Shown here one piece after another: positions 8,567 to 13,629 of a stretch of 36,983 bases of DNA. Numbering within the stretch: position 1 is the first letter of the stretch; every line of letters starts with the position of its first letter. Position numbers and translations under genes: made by a program. The notes beneath the pieces are model-generated. The model saw only the letters and a program-made list of their open reading frames with translations, was not told the origin of the DNA and did no database searches. This DNA comes from CAYGHG01 sp964349515 (GTDB lineage: Bacteria > Oederibacteriota > PGYV01 > CAYGHG01), in assembly GCA_964349515.1 (NCBI GenBank), contig CAYGHG010000010.1, positions 1-36,983 on the forward strand, given 5' to 3'.

Positions 8567-8621
8567 CACAAAGCAAAAATAGGCACAAAGCAAAAATAGG
8601 GACTGTCCCCATTTTTGCTTT
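8567..8621. repeat. RAYT right-end palindrome with a 17-bp tandem duplication
   Basis: GCAAAAATAGGGAC (8590-8603) and GTCCCCATTTTTGC (8605-8618) form an inverted repeat with one mismatch and a single T at the centre; outer CAAA/TTTG extends the stem. Just upstream, the 17-bp unit CACAAAGCAAAAATAGG occurs twice in tandem (8567-8583 and 8584-8600), so half of the palindrome is duplicated. Confidence 0.85.
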
Positions 8622-8654
8622 GTTTGTGGCGGCTGAAAGCAGTGCAAAAATCCG

Positions 8655-9434
8655 CTATTTCCCAGTGTGGATTATTATCTTTGTCCTGTATGCGTGGTTT
8701 TTTGATATGTCTTCGAGGAGTTTAATATACTCATCCCATTTTTCAGGGGCGGGCTTAAGGGCTTTTTTCATTTTTTTTCCCATACTTTTTGACATTTCTA
8801 TGGCTTCAGCCATCCTGCCCTGCTGCATCAGTTCCTGCATTTTTTTTGAGGACTGTTCGGCGGAATCGGATTCTTCTGAAATCCCGGGGTTCTTTTCCTT
8901 GAATTCAGCAATCATGGACTGTGCTTTATTGAGCGCCCTGCCTCGTCTGTCTTTTTTATCAGATGGCATGTAATAGGAATATATAAGCTCCTCATACTTT
9001 TCACAGATCTCTTCGTAATCTTCCCTGCTTTTCTCGTCCAATTGTGCCGAAAGCGTTTTAAGATAGCTAAAATAGTCGTGGTTATAAAGCGAACTTTTGT
9101 CTTTGCCTGTTTTTTTAATACCAGTGTTAATTATCACTCCGAGTTCGGAAGGCTCGTGAGTATCATAAATTCCGCGGTCTTTTTTCTGAATTATTTTTTT
9201 AAAGCCATTTTTACTCTTCAGCTCTTCCATTTTACCGGCCTTTACACTGTAAAATTTTTTCACTTTGTCGATAGGGTCCGCAGAATAAAATATTTTCATG
9301 TATTCTTTCAGGTTTTCGCTTACTTCGTGCGGCGCTTCAGCCGCTCCCGAATAAACCGGGGCCATGAGGCCGGATGCCGCCGAGTAAAAAGCAAACAAAA
9401 GGACAAGAGAAATTGACATAACATTTTTTTTCAT
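8655..9434 (-). CDS. Exported hypothetical protein, charged and helical
   Basis: 259 aa, family not recognised. Residues 1-22 form a signal peptide (MKKNVMSISLVLLFAFYSA). The remainder is rich in Lys/Glu and predicted helical, with no cysteine pair, membrane segment or familiar motif; a Met/Lys-rich stretch near 195-225 (QQGRMAEAIEMSKSMGKKMK) looks like a helical hairpin. GGAGG lies 7 nt before the ATG and a good promoter candidate is at 9460-9487, so it is probably transcribed alone. Its 3' end is 34 bp from the RAYT palindrome, so the transposable element seems to have settled just downstream. Confidence 0.75.
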   Translation of the reverse strand: MKKNVMSISLVLLFAFYSAASGLMAPVYSGAAEAPHEVSENLKEYMKIFYSADPIDKVKKFYSVKAGKMEELKSKNGFKKIIQKKDRGIYDTHEPSELGVIINTGIKKTGKDKSSLYNHDYFSYLKTLSAQLDEKSREDYEEICEKYEELIYSYYMPSDKKDRRGRALNKAQSMIAEFKEKNPGISEESDSAEQSSKKMQELMQQGRMAEAIEMSKSMGKKMKKALKPAPEKWDEYIKLLEDISKNHAYRTKIIIHTGK

Positions 9435-9459
9435 GACGAACCTCCTTTTTTATATTTGT

Positions 9460-9487
9460 ATTTTATAACCCTGACAAAAAAAGTCAA
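9460..9487 (-). promoter_or_regulatory. Candidate promoter of the exported hypothetical gene
   Basis: On the minus strand TTGACT (9482-9487) and TAAAAT (9460-9465) are separated by 16 bp, 26 nt upstream of the start codon. Confidence 0.5.
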
Positions 9488-9553
9488 CAAAAACCCGCCA
9501 TTTCCCTTCCCGGACCGCCTGCATCCAAACCTATGCCCTTATCCGGGGTTTTC

Positions 9554-9588
9554 ATTACAATTACGGTGCCTAACCCGGAAATTGTAAT
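9554..9588. repeat. Inverted repeat in the 9435-9765 intergenic region
   Basis: ATTACAATT (9554-9562) and AATTGTAAT (9580-9588) are perfect 9-bp inverted repeats with a 17 nt spacer. A second, looser pair, ACAGACC (9618-9624) and GGTCTGT (9656-9662), follows. The 331 bp region has no gene; it holds these repeats, the solo RAYT palindrome at 9669-9697 and two promoter candidates. Confidence 0.45.
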
Positions 9589-9668
9589 AAGTTTCAATTT
9601 GAACTATAACCGGCCGTACAGACCATTTTTTTCTGTAATATTCCATCCTGTCTGCGGTCTGTCCTTTC

Positions 9669-9697
9669 GCAAAAATAGGGACTGTCCCTATTTTTGC
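9669..9697. repeat. Solo copy of the RAYT-associated palindrome
   Basis: A perfect 14-bp inverted repeat: GCAAAAATAGGGAC (9669-9682), one T, GTCCCTATTTTTGC (9684-9697). It lies about 1.05 kb from the copy next to the transposase gene and 12 bp upstream of the promoter candidate of the next gene. This is the arrangement expected for a dispersed REP-like sequence. Confidence 0.88.
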
Positions 9698-9709
9698 TTT
9701 GTACTCCGA

Positions 9710-9738
9710 TTGCTAAAAACCTGCATTTATTGTAATAT
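9710..9738 (+). promoter_or_regulatory. Candidate promoter of the STAS-like gene at 9766
   Basis: TTGCTA (9710-9715) and TAATAT (9733-9738) have 17 bp spacing and sit 27 nt before the GTG start. Confidence 0.5.
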
Positions 9739-9765
9739 GTTTTAAAATATAACAGGAGGTTTTTC

Positions 9766-10128
9766 GTGCCAATATCAATAATAACACATAAAGGCAAGAA
9801 AATTTTATACAGTGATTTCTCAAACATCAGGGACACAAAAGTGACTTATGCCATGGTCGATGAATCTGATAAAATGTATCAGGAATACGGCAACAATGTA
9901 AGGCATCTTTTGAACTTTGAAAACGCCGCAGTCTCCCCCGAGTTTTTCGAAAAATCAAAACAGCTCGGCAAAAAAAACGTTTCAAAATGCCTCAAAGACG
10001 CCTTTGTAGGCATCACCCCCGTAAAGCAAATACTGCTCAAAGGCTACCTCCTCTTCACCGGCGGCAACAGGACAGCCAGGGTCTTTAATAATATTGAAGA
10101 GGCCAAAGACTGGCTGGCAGAAGGATGA
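9766..10128 (+). CDS. Small STAS/SpoIIAA-like protein, paralogue of 15032 and 15405 genes
   Basis: 120 aa, soluble, no signal peptide. It begins with a beta strand (KGKKILYSDFSN), has a middle segment KCLKDAFVGITPVKQILLKG and ends with FNNIEEAKDWLAEG. The ending F-x-x-x-EEA-x-x-WL recurs in the two paralogues at 15 kb and resembles the ending of SpoIIAA-like (STAS/SEC14-type) single-domain proteins. The start is GTG at 9766, supported by AGGAGGT five bases upstream. It has its own promoter and no coding neighbour in its orientation. The role is unknown; the family resemblance is a by-eye inference. Confidence 0.7.
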   Translation: MPISIITHKGKKILYSDFSNIRDTKVTYAMVDESDKMYQEYGNNVRHLLNFENAAVSPEFFEKSKQLGKKNVSKCLKDAFVGITPVKQILLKGYLLFTGGNRTARVFNNIEEAKDWLAEG

Positions 10129-10156
10129 GAAAGAACCGGTTAAGTACTATCAATGC

Positions 10157-10184
10157 AACTATAAACTATAGACTCTAAACTGTA
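10157..10184. repeat. Degenerate 7-bp tandem repeat (AACTATA type)
   Basis: Four consecutive heptamers: AACTATA, AACTATA, GACTCTA, AACTGTA. It lies in the 136 bp gap between the STAS-like gene and tRNA-Lys, with no other feature there except the tRNA promoter candidate. Confidence 0.7.
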
Positions 10185-10208
10185 TTCTCTCCTCCCGGGA
10201 AAAAAGAC

Positions 10209-10237
10209 TTGAAAAACCCTATTATATCTGTTAATTT
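10209..10237 (+). promoter_or_regulatory. Candidate promoter of tRNA-Lys
   Basis: TTGAAA (10209-10214) and TAATTT (10232-10237), 17 bp apart, 28 bp upstream of the tRNA 5' end. The -10 is weak. Confidence 0.35.
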
Positions 10238-10264
10238 TATTAGGCTTTTTGAATTACCTTTAGT

Positions 10265-10340
10265 GGGTGATTAGCTCAGTTGGTAGAGCAGCTGACTCTT
10301 AATCAGTTGGCCCGGGGTTCGAGTCCCCGATCACCCACCA
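10265..10340 (+). tRNA. tRNA-Lys (anticodon CTT), CCA encoded
   Basis: The acceptor GGGTGAT pairs with ATCACCC, followed by discriminator A and an encoded CCA. The D-arm has AGCTCAGTTGGTAGAGC, the anticodon loop is CTCTTAA with anticodon CTT, and the T-arm has GGTTCGAGTCC. All stems pair. A hairpin terminator follows at 10447-10483. Confidence 0.97.
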
Positions 10341-10446
10341 AAAAAATGTCAACTACCGAAAATCGATAATCGAAAATAAAAGTTTCTGCATCCGCTACGC
10401 ACTTTCATTACCGAACCTCAGGATTCGTTCCCTCGACAGACTTACC

Positions 10447-10483
10447 AAAATATAAAACACCCGCAAGGGGTGTTTTTTATTTT
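10447..10483. terminator. Bidirectional terminator hairpin, copy 1
   Basis: AAAACACCC (10454-10462) pairs with GGGTGTTTT (10468-10476) around GCAAG, with A-rich and T-rich flanks on either side. On the plus strand it can end tRNA-Lys transcription. One substitution breaks the longer stem still perfect in copy 2. Confidence 0.75.
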
Positions 10484-10501
10484 GGTGCGCCCGGCAGGGA
10501 T
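10483..10501 (-). pseudogene. tRNA-Arg 3'-end fragment (19 nt including CCA)
   Basis: On the minus strand this is the end of the T-arm plus the 3' acceptor strand, discriminator and CCA of tRNA-Arg(CCG), identical to 10656-10674. It has no 5' part and cannot form a tRNA; it marks the limit of the 173 bp duplication. Confidence 0.9.
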
Positions 10502-10557
10502 ATCTGCATACTACCGCAGATAGAATGAGCGGTTGATGCTACCTATTTTGAATGTGC

Positions 10558-10674
10558 TCTGCATCCGCTACGCACTTTCATTACCGAACCTCAGGATTCG
10601 TTCCCTCGACAGACTTACCAAAATAAAAAACACCCGCAAGGGGTGTTTTTTATTTTGGTGCGCCCGGCAGGGAT
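10558..10674. repeat. 117-bp direct repeat, copy 2 (adjoins intact tRNA-Arg)
   Basis: Partner of 10385-10501, differing at one base. This copy carries the intact tRNA 3' end and the unbroken terminator stem, so it is probably the ancestral one. Confidence 0.95.
10620..10656 (-). terminator. Terminator hairpin of tRNA-Arg(CCG), copy 2
   Basis: A perfect 16-bp inverted repeat, AAAATAAAAAACACCC (10620-10635) and GGGTGTTTTTTATTTT (10641-10656), with loop GCAAG. On the minus strand it directly follows the CCA of tRNA-Arg and gives a hairpin plus T-tract. Confidence 0.8.
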
Positions 10675-10731
10675 CGAACCTGCGCACATGGCTTCGGAGG
10701 CCAATGCTCTAATCCACTGAGCTACGGGCGC
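10656..10731 (-). tRNA. tRNA-Arg (anticodon CCG), CCA encoded
   Basis: On the minus strand the acceptor GCGCCCG pairs with CGGGCGC, then A and CCA. The D-arm is TAGCTCAGTGGATTAGAGC, the anticodon loop CTCCGAA with anticodon CCG, and the T-arm has GGTTCGATCCC. A second, truncated copy of its 3' end lies 173 bp downstream. Confidence 0.97.
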
Positions 10732-10747
10732 AAAAATTTACTTCAGG

Positions 10748-10753
10748 ATTATA
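10748..10753 (-). promoter_or_regulatory. -10 box for tRNA-Arg(CCG)
   Basis: TATAAT on the minus strand, 16 bp upstream of the tRNA 5' end. No good -35 at standard spacing is visible. The box overlaps the gap just after the stop codon of the upstream membrane-protein gene. Confidence 0.45.
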
Positions 10754-10759
10754 CCTTAA

Positions 10760-11434
10760 TCACGGTTTAAATTGTACAAAAACAAATACTGCAAAAAAGA
10801 CAGCCAGTATGGCGTATACCCACGGGGTTCTTCTTATGGCGTGAAGAAACGGCATTTTAAGATTCGTAAGCATCAGGATGCTGAACGCACCCAGAGAAAC
10901 CGCAAAAACAGGGTTAAGTATTTTAATGCTTATATAGGGCGATATCAGGTAAAAGAAAATGATCAAAAAACTCGGGGCAAAAACAGGCATTCCCCTGTCC
11001 CTTCCGGTGGTTTCAAAGTGTCCTGCATTATTCAAGTGCTGCGTCGCGGATATTCTCAGTATACCCGACAGGATGAAGAGTATTATCATCGCCTCCTCAA
11101 GCGGTCCGCGAAAATGCCAGTGGTACAGGAATATCCCCGGCGCCACCAGGAATATCATGGCTTTTACCAGCCCTTCCAGCATAGCAGTAAACCTGTGAAC
11201 CTCTTCCCTTCTGTGAGCTTCCTTTTCAGCCATAAAACTCACCATTATGGCAAGCAGAAGGAAGCCAAGCGCGAGGCTGAGCTTTTCCTGATTGGAAAAA
11301 AACGCGGATACTACACCAAAAGCAAGCGCGCCAAGAAGATACCAGTCGGCTCTGCGCAGCTCAACAAGGAAGGCCTTTACCTTTTCCCCGCTTTGTCCGA
11401 TTTTACCTGCTGTTTTTTTATTTTTCTTCTTCAT
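10760..11434 (-). CDS. CDP-alcohol phosphatidyltransferase-like membrane protein, catalytic motif lost
   Basis: 224 aa with about six membrane helices after a Lys-rich cytoplasmic start. The spacing and hydrophobic pattern follow phosphatidylserine synthase (PssA): a segment ending FLVAPGIFLYHWHF, like the family's DSLxDxxxFGxAPA segment, and later ILSGILRISATQHL...GRDRGMP, like GALRLARFN...GLP. The defining motif D-x2-D-G-x2-A-R-x8-G-x3-D-x3-D appears replaced: by alignment the four aspartates are Ser66, Ala69, Glu87 and Lys91 and the AR is Ala73-His74. If the homology is right it is a pseudoenzyme. AGAGGT lies 6 nt before the ATG. The start overlaps the antiporter gene by 17 bp, so the two are co-translated. 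The alternative is an unrelated membrane protein. Confidence 0.55.
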   Translation of the reverse strand: MKKKNKKTAGKIGQSGEKVKAFLVELRRADWYLLGALAFGVVSAFFSNQEKLSLALGFLLLAIMVSFMAEKEAHRREEVHRFTAMLEGLVKAMIFLVAPGIFLYHWHFRGPLEEAMIILFILSGILRISATQHLNNAGHFETTGRDRGMPVFAPSFLIIFFYLISPYISIKILNPVFAVSLGAFSILMLTNLKMPFLHAIRRTPWVYAILAVFFAVFVFVQFKP

Positions 11435-12896
11435 TATTTACCTCTGTTTTTTTCTGAGAAAGCTTCGACTCTATTTCTTTTACTGCGGACTTTTCTGCCA
11501 TAACGAGCATTACATCGCCGTCTTCCAGTTCGGTGCTTCCGTTGGGGATTACAAAACCCTTCCCTCTCGCAATCAGCGCCACCAGGCTTCCTGTCGGTAT
11601 GTTCAGTTCAAACAGTTTTTTGCCTGTATAAAACGAGCCAAACGGCACCATGACCTCGTGCATGTCAGCGTCTATGCCTGCGAATTGTTCGAATTCAATC
11701 GGGTATCTCGTCGCGACAGGCCCGTCGGATTCAAGCCCGAATTTTTTTGCCACAACAGGCACCGAACTGCCCTGCAGCAGCGCCGATATCAATACCGTAT
11801 AAAAAACCACATGAAACATTATATAGGCATTTTCAATTCCGCTTACCAGCGGAAAAACGGCAAGAATAATAGGCACAGCACCTCGCAATCCCACCCAGGA
11901 AGTAAAAACTTTTTCCTTGGCGCTGATCTTAAACGGCAGCAGAGAGATAAAAACCGCCAGCGGCCTTGCCGCGAAAATCAGCACAAAAGCTATTATGATT
12001 CCCTCCTTTGAAACCTTTAACAGCTCGGCCGGGGAAATCATCAGCCCAAGCACGAGAAACATCGCAATCTGCATCATCCAGGCAAGCCCTTCATGAAACC
12101 TGATTATGGTTTTCTTGTGCAGCACCTGGCTGTTGTTGAGCACAATACCACAGATGTAAACGGCCAGAAATGCGTTTGCGCCTATTTTCGTTGAAACAGC
12201 ATAAACAAATATTATAAGAGCCGTTGTAAGCACAGGGTATAAACCCTCGTAATCAAGGTCAATCTTGTTTATAAGATACACGACAGCCTTGCCCGCCGCA
12301 AAACCGATAATTGCCCCCGCTCCCATCTGTATGAAAAAACTGACCACAAGGCTTCCGGGGCCCTGAACTTCATTTAGAAGAAGGCCTATTATTCCCGTTG
12401 TCAGAAAAACAGCCATAGGGTCGTTGCTTCCGGACTCAAGTTCCAGAAGCGAACGCAGTTTTTCATTTAACTGAACGCCTTTGGAGCGAAGAATCGAAAA
12501 AACAGCGGCAGCATCCGTGGAGGAAACGATACTGCCCAGAAGAAGCCCCTGCAAGATGGAAATCTTGAATACAAAAGAGGCAATAATGCCCAGCACCCCT
12601 GCGGTTATGGCGACGCCAAGGGTCGAGAGTACAATTCCGGGCGCGAGAACCGGTTTAATATTTGTCCACTTTGTATCAAGCCCGCCGCTGAAAAGTATAT
12701 AAACAAGGGCTATAATGCCGATAAGTGCCGAGCTCTCGTGGCTGATAATGTTGAGTTTCAACGGCCCGCCGGGCCCTGCCGCCATTCCTATGAAAAGGAA
12801 TATAAGCAGCGCAGGCACTCCGAGTTTGCCGGTAGCCTTACTCGCCACCACTGAAAACATAACAAGTATGGATGCTATAAAAAGTATGCCTTCCAT
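11418..12896 (-). CDS. nhaP2: CPA1-family K+/H+ (or Na+/H+) antiporter with C-terminal RCK_C domain
   Basis: 492 aa inner-membrane exchanger. Residues 1-390 form about 12-13 membrane helices with CPA1 landmarks: LFIGMAAGPGG, YILFSGGLDT, SSTDAAAVFSILRSKGV and LELESGSNDPMAV, which holds the ion-binding Asp region. Residues about 405-485 form a TrkA_C/RCK_C domain (VPFGSFYTGKKLFELNIPTG...NGSTELEDGDVMLVMAE), likely binding a regulatory ligand. E. coli CvrA/NhaP2 has the same order plus a further C-terminal domain missing here. AAAGGGAG precedes the ATG. It is the first gene of a pair with the PssA-like membrane protein. Role inferred: potassium and pH homeostasis. Confidence 0.88.
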   Translation of the reverse strand: MEGILFIASILVMFSVVASKATGKLGVPALLIFLFIGMAAGPGGPLKLNIISHESSALIGIIALVYILFSGGLDTKWTNIKPVLAPGIVLSTLGVAITAGVLGIIASFVFKISILQGLLLGSIVSSTDAAAVFSILRSKGVQLNEKLRSLLELESGSNDPMAVFLTTGIIGLLLNEVQGPGSLVVSFFIQMGAGAIIGFAAGKAVVYLINKIDLDYEGLYPVLTTALIIFVYAVSTKIGANAFLAVYICGIVLNNSQVLHKKTIIRFHEGLAWMMQIAMFLVLGLMISPAELLKVSKEGIIIAFVLIFAARPLAVFISLLPFKISAKEKVFTSWVGLRGAVPIILAVFPLVSGIENAYIMFHVVFYTVLISALLQGSSVPVVAKKFGLESDGPVATRYPIEFEQFAGIDADMHEVMVPFGSFYTGKKLFELNIPTGSLVALIARGKGFVIPNGSTELEDGDVMLVMAEKSAVKEIESKLSQKKTEVNNEEEK

Positions 12897-12974
12897 GAAC
12901 GCTCCCTTTTTTTTGTATTTTCAGTATAACCCAAAAAACCAATGTTTTCTATGGGGTTTTACAATTCAGATAAA

Positions 12975-13010
12975 AGAAAAAACCGCCCGTTTTATAGGGC
13001 GGTTTTTATT
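12975..13010. terminator. Bidirectional terminator beside tRNA-His
   Basis: AAACCGCCC (12980-12988) pairs with GGGCGGTTT (12997-13005), with A-rich sequence to the left and T-rich to the right. On the minus strand it directly follows the tRNA-His CCA. Confidence 0.85.
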
Positions 13011-13088
13011 TGGGGTGGCTGACGGGATTTGAACCCGCGGCCCCAAGATCCACAATCTTGTGCTCTAACCAACTGAGCTACAGCCACC
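13011..13088 (-). tRNA. tRNA-His (anticodon GTG), CCA encoded
   Basis: On the minus strand GTGGCTG pairs with CAGCCAC, with the His-specific extra G at -1 (13088) facing C73, then CCA. The anticodon loop is TTGTGGA with anticodon GTG; the T-arm has GGTTCAAATCC. Confidence 0.97.
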
Positions 13089-13115
13089 GCATATTTTCTT
13101 TAGTTTTGACTAATA

Positions 13116-13143
13116 ATATTACATTTATCACGTCCACTTTCAA
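13116..13143 (-). promoter_or_regulatory. Candidate promoter of tRNA-His
   Basis: On the minus strand TTGAAA (13138-13143) and TAATAT (13116-13121) are 16 bp apart, 27 bp upstream of the tRNA. Confidence 0.5.
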
Positions 13144-13158
13144 GTGAAATTTATGGTG

Positions 13159-13187
13159 TTGATTATATATTATCTGTTTGTTATTAT
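13159..13187 (+). promoter_or_regulatory. Candidate promoter of tRNA-Pro
   Basis: TTGATT (13159-13164) and TATTAT (13182-13187) are 17 bp apart and end 19 bp before the tRNA. It is divergent from the tRNA-His promoter. Confidence 0.5.
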
Positions 13188-13206
13188 TATTGTTGCGTTT
13201 TACCGT

Positions 13207-13283
13207 CGGGGCGTAGCGCAGCTGGCTAGCGCACCTGCCTTGGGAGCAGGGGGCCGGAGGTTCGAATCCTCTCGCCCCGACCA
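13207..13283 (+). tRNA. tRNA-Pro (anticodon TGG), CCA encoded
   Basis: CGGGGCG pairs with CGCCCCG, then A and CCA. The D-arm is TAGCGCAGCTGGCTAGCGC, the anticodon loop CTTGGGA with anticodon TGG, and the T-arm has GGTTCGAATCC. Its last 21 nt are repeated 189 bp downstream. Confidence 0.97.
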
Positions 13284-13284
13284 T

Positions 13285-13473
13285 TAAATATATGCAGCAT
13301 ATACAGCAGGGTGAATTACAGGTTAAGTGCTTGAAATCGAGTCAGAGGATTCGAAGCGAGTGAGCGCCGAGTGATTAGCGAGGATGAGCGCGCAGGCGGC
13401 GCGCGGAAGCGAACGAGGGGGCCGAGGAGGCGCAGGTAGCGCCGAGGTGGCCGAATCCTCTCGCCCCGACCAT
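13285..13473 (+). repeat. GC-rich structured insert after tRNA-Pro, ending in a duplicated tRNA 3' end
   Basis: A 22-bp segment of tRNA-Pro (13263-13284, T-loop to CCA plus T) is repeated exactly at 13452-13473. The DNA between is much richer in G and C than its surroundings from about 13340. It can fold: AGAGGATTCG (13344-13353) pairs with CGAATCCTCT (13452-13461), enclosing GCGCGC-AGGCG-GCGCGC and a GGCC/GGCC stem around GGCGC-AGGTA-GCGCC. AGAGGATTCGAA (13344-13355) is also the exact complement of the T-arm of the intact tRNA. No protein gene is present between 13284 and 13543. It could be a tRNA-associated mobile repeat or a transcribed RNA. Confidence 0.8.
13452..13472 (+). pseudogene. 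tRNA-Pro 3'-end fragment (21 nt including CCA)
   Basis: Identical to 13263-13283, covering part of the T-loop, the 3' T-stem, the 3' acceptor strand, discriminator A and CCA. There is no upstream tRNA body. Confidence 0.9.
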
Positions 13474-13484
13474 AATAAAGCAAG

Positions 13485-13513
13485 TTGCAGGTTTACAGTC
13501 TACGGTTTATAAG
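13485..13513 (+). promoter_or_regulatory. Candidate promoter of tRNA-Arg(TCT)
   Basis: TTGCAG (13485-13490) and TATAAG (13508-13513) with 17 bp spacing, 30 bp upstream of the tRNA. The spacer is made of the heptamer repeat at 13491-13511. Confidence 0.4.
13491..13511. repeat. Degenerate 7-bp tandem repeat (GTTTACA type)
   Basis: Three heptamers in phase: GTTTACA, GTCTACG, GTTTATA. On the complementary strand they resemble the AACTATA heptamers at 10157-10184. Confidence 0.6.
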
Positions 13514-13543
13514 TAAGTCTCATGTGAATTAAAAAAATTGTGT

Positions 13544-13620
13544 GTGCCCGTAGCTCAGTTGGATAGAGCAACAGCCTTCTAAGCTGTGGGTCGCAGGTTC
13601 GACTCCTGCCGGGCACGCCA
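13544..13620 (+). tRNA. tRNA-Arg (anticodon TCT), CCA encoded
   Basis: GTGCCCG pairs with CGGGCAC, then G and CCA. The D-arm is TAGCTCAGTTGGATAGAGC, the anticodon loop CTTCTAA with anticodon TCT, and the T-arm has GGTTCGACTCC. Confidence 0.97.
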
Positions 13621-13629
13621 AAAAAAACG

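Larger units (their letters stand above)
7508..8621. mobile_element. REP-associated transposase element (RAYT with flanking palindromes)
   Basis: About 1.1 kb made of a minus-strand Y1/HUH transposase gene bounded on both sides by the same palindrome: a half copy beginning right after the N gap (7508-7525, ending GCTTTG) and a near-complete copy at 8584-8621. No target-site duplication can be judged because the left junction is in the gap. The organisation matches RAYT genes, which are typically flanked by REP palindromes that their single-strand transposase recognises. The element limits are inferred from the palindromes. Confidence 0.7.
10385..10501. repeat. 117-bp direct repeat, copy 1 (contains terminator and tRNA-Arg 3' end)
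   Basis: Matches 10558-10674 at a constant 173 bp offset with a single substitution (T at 10453, A at 10626). It contains a GC-richer segment, a terminator hairpin and, at its right end, the last 19 bp of the tRNA-Arg(CCG) gene on the minus strand. The 56 bp between the copies carry an inverted repeat TATCTGC/GCAGATA (10501-10507, 10516-10522) that begins exactly at the junction. The 315 bp between tRNA-Lys and tRNA-Arg has no protein gene. Confidence 0.95.

Noticed and set aside
8498..8647. 50-residue N-terminal extension of the transposase
   Set aside because: It would translate the flanking palindrome; the ATG at 8497 has a proper ribosome-binding site and matches family starts.
9594..9836. 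80-codon minus-strand frame over the solo palindrome
   Set aside because: It covers the palindrome and the promoter and start of the well-supported STAS-like gene; no ribosome-binding site.
13078..13284. Open frame on the minus strand overlapping tRNA-Pro and tRNA-His (contains GFEPPAPCSQ)
   Set aside because: It is the antisense reading of tRNA-Pro, a well-known type of false gene; no ribosome-binding site and both ends lie in tRNA sequence.
10385..13473. Genomic island bounded by tRNA att repeats
   Set aside because: Each repeat pair encloses less than 200 bp, the two pairs derive from different tRNAs, and there is no integrase or phage gene.
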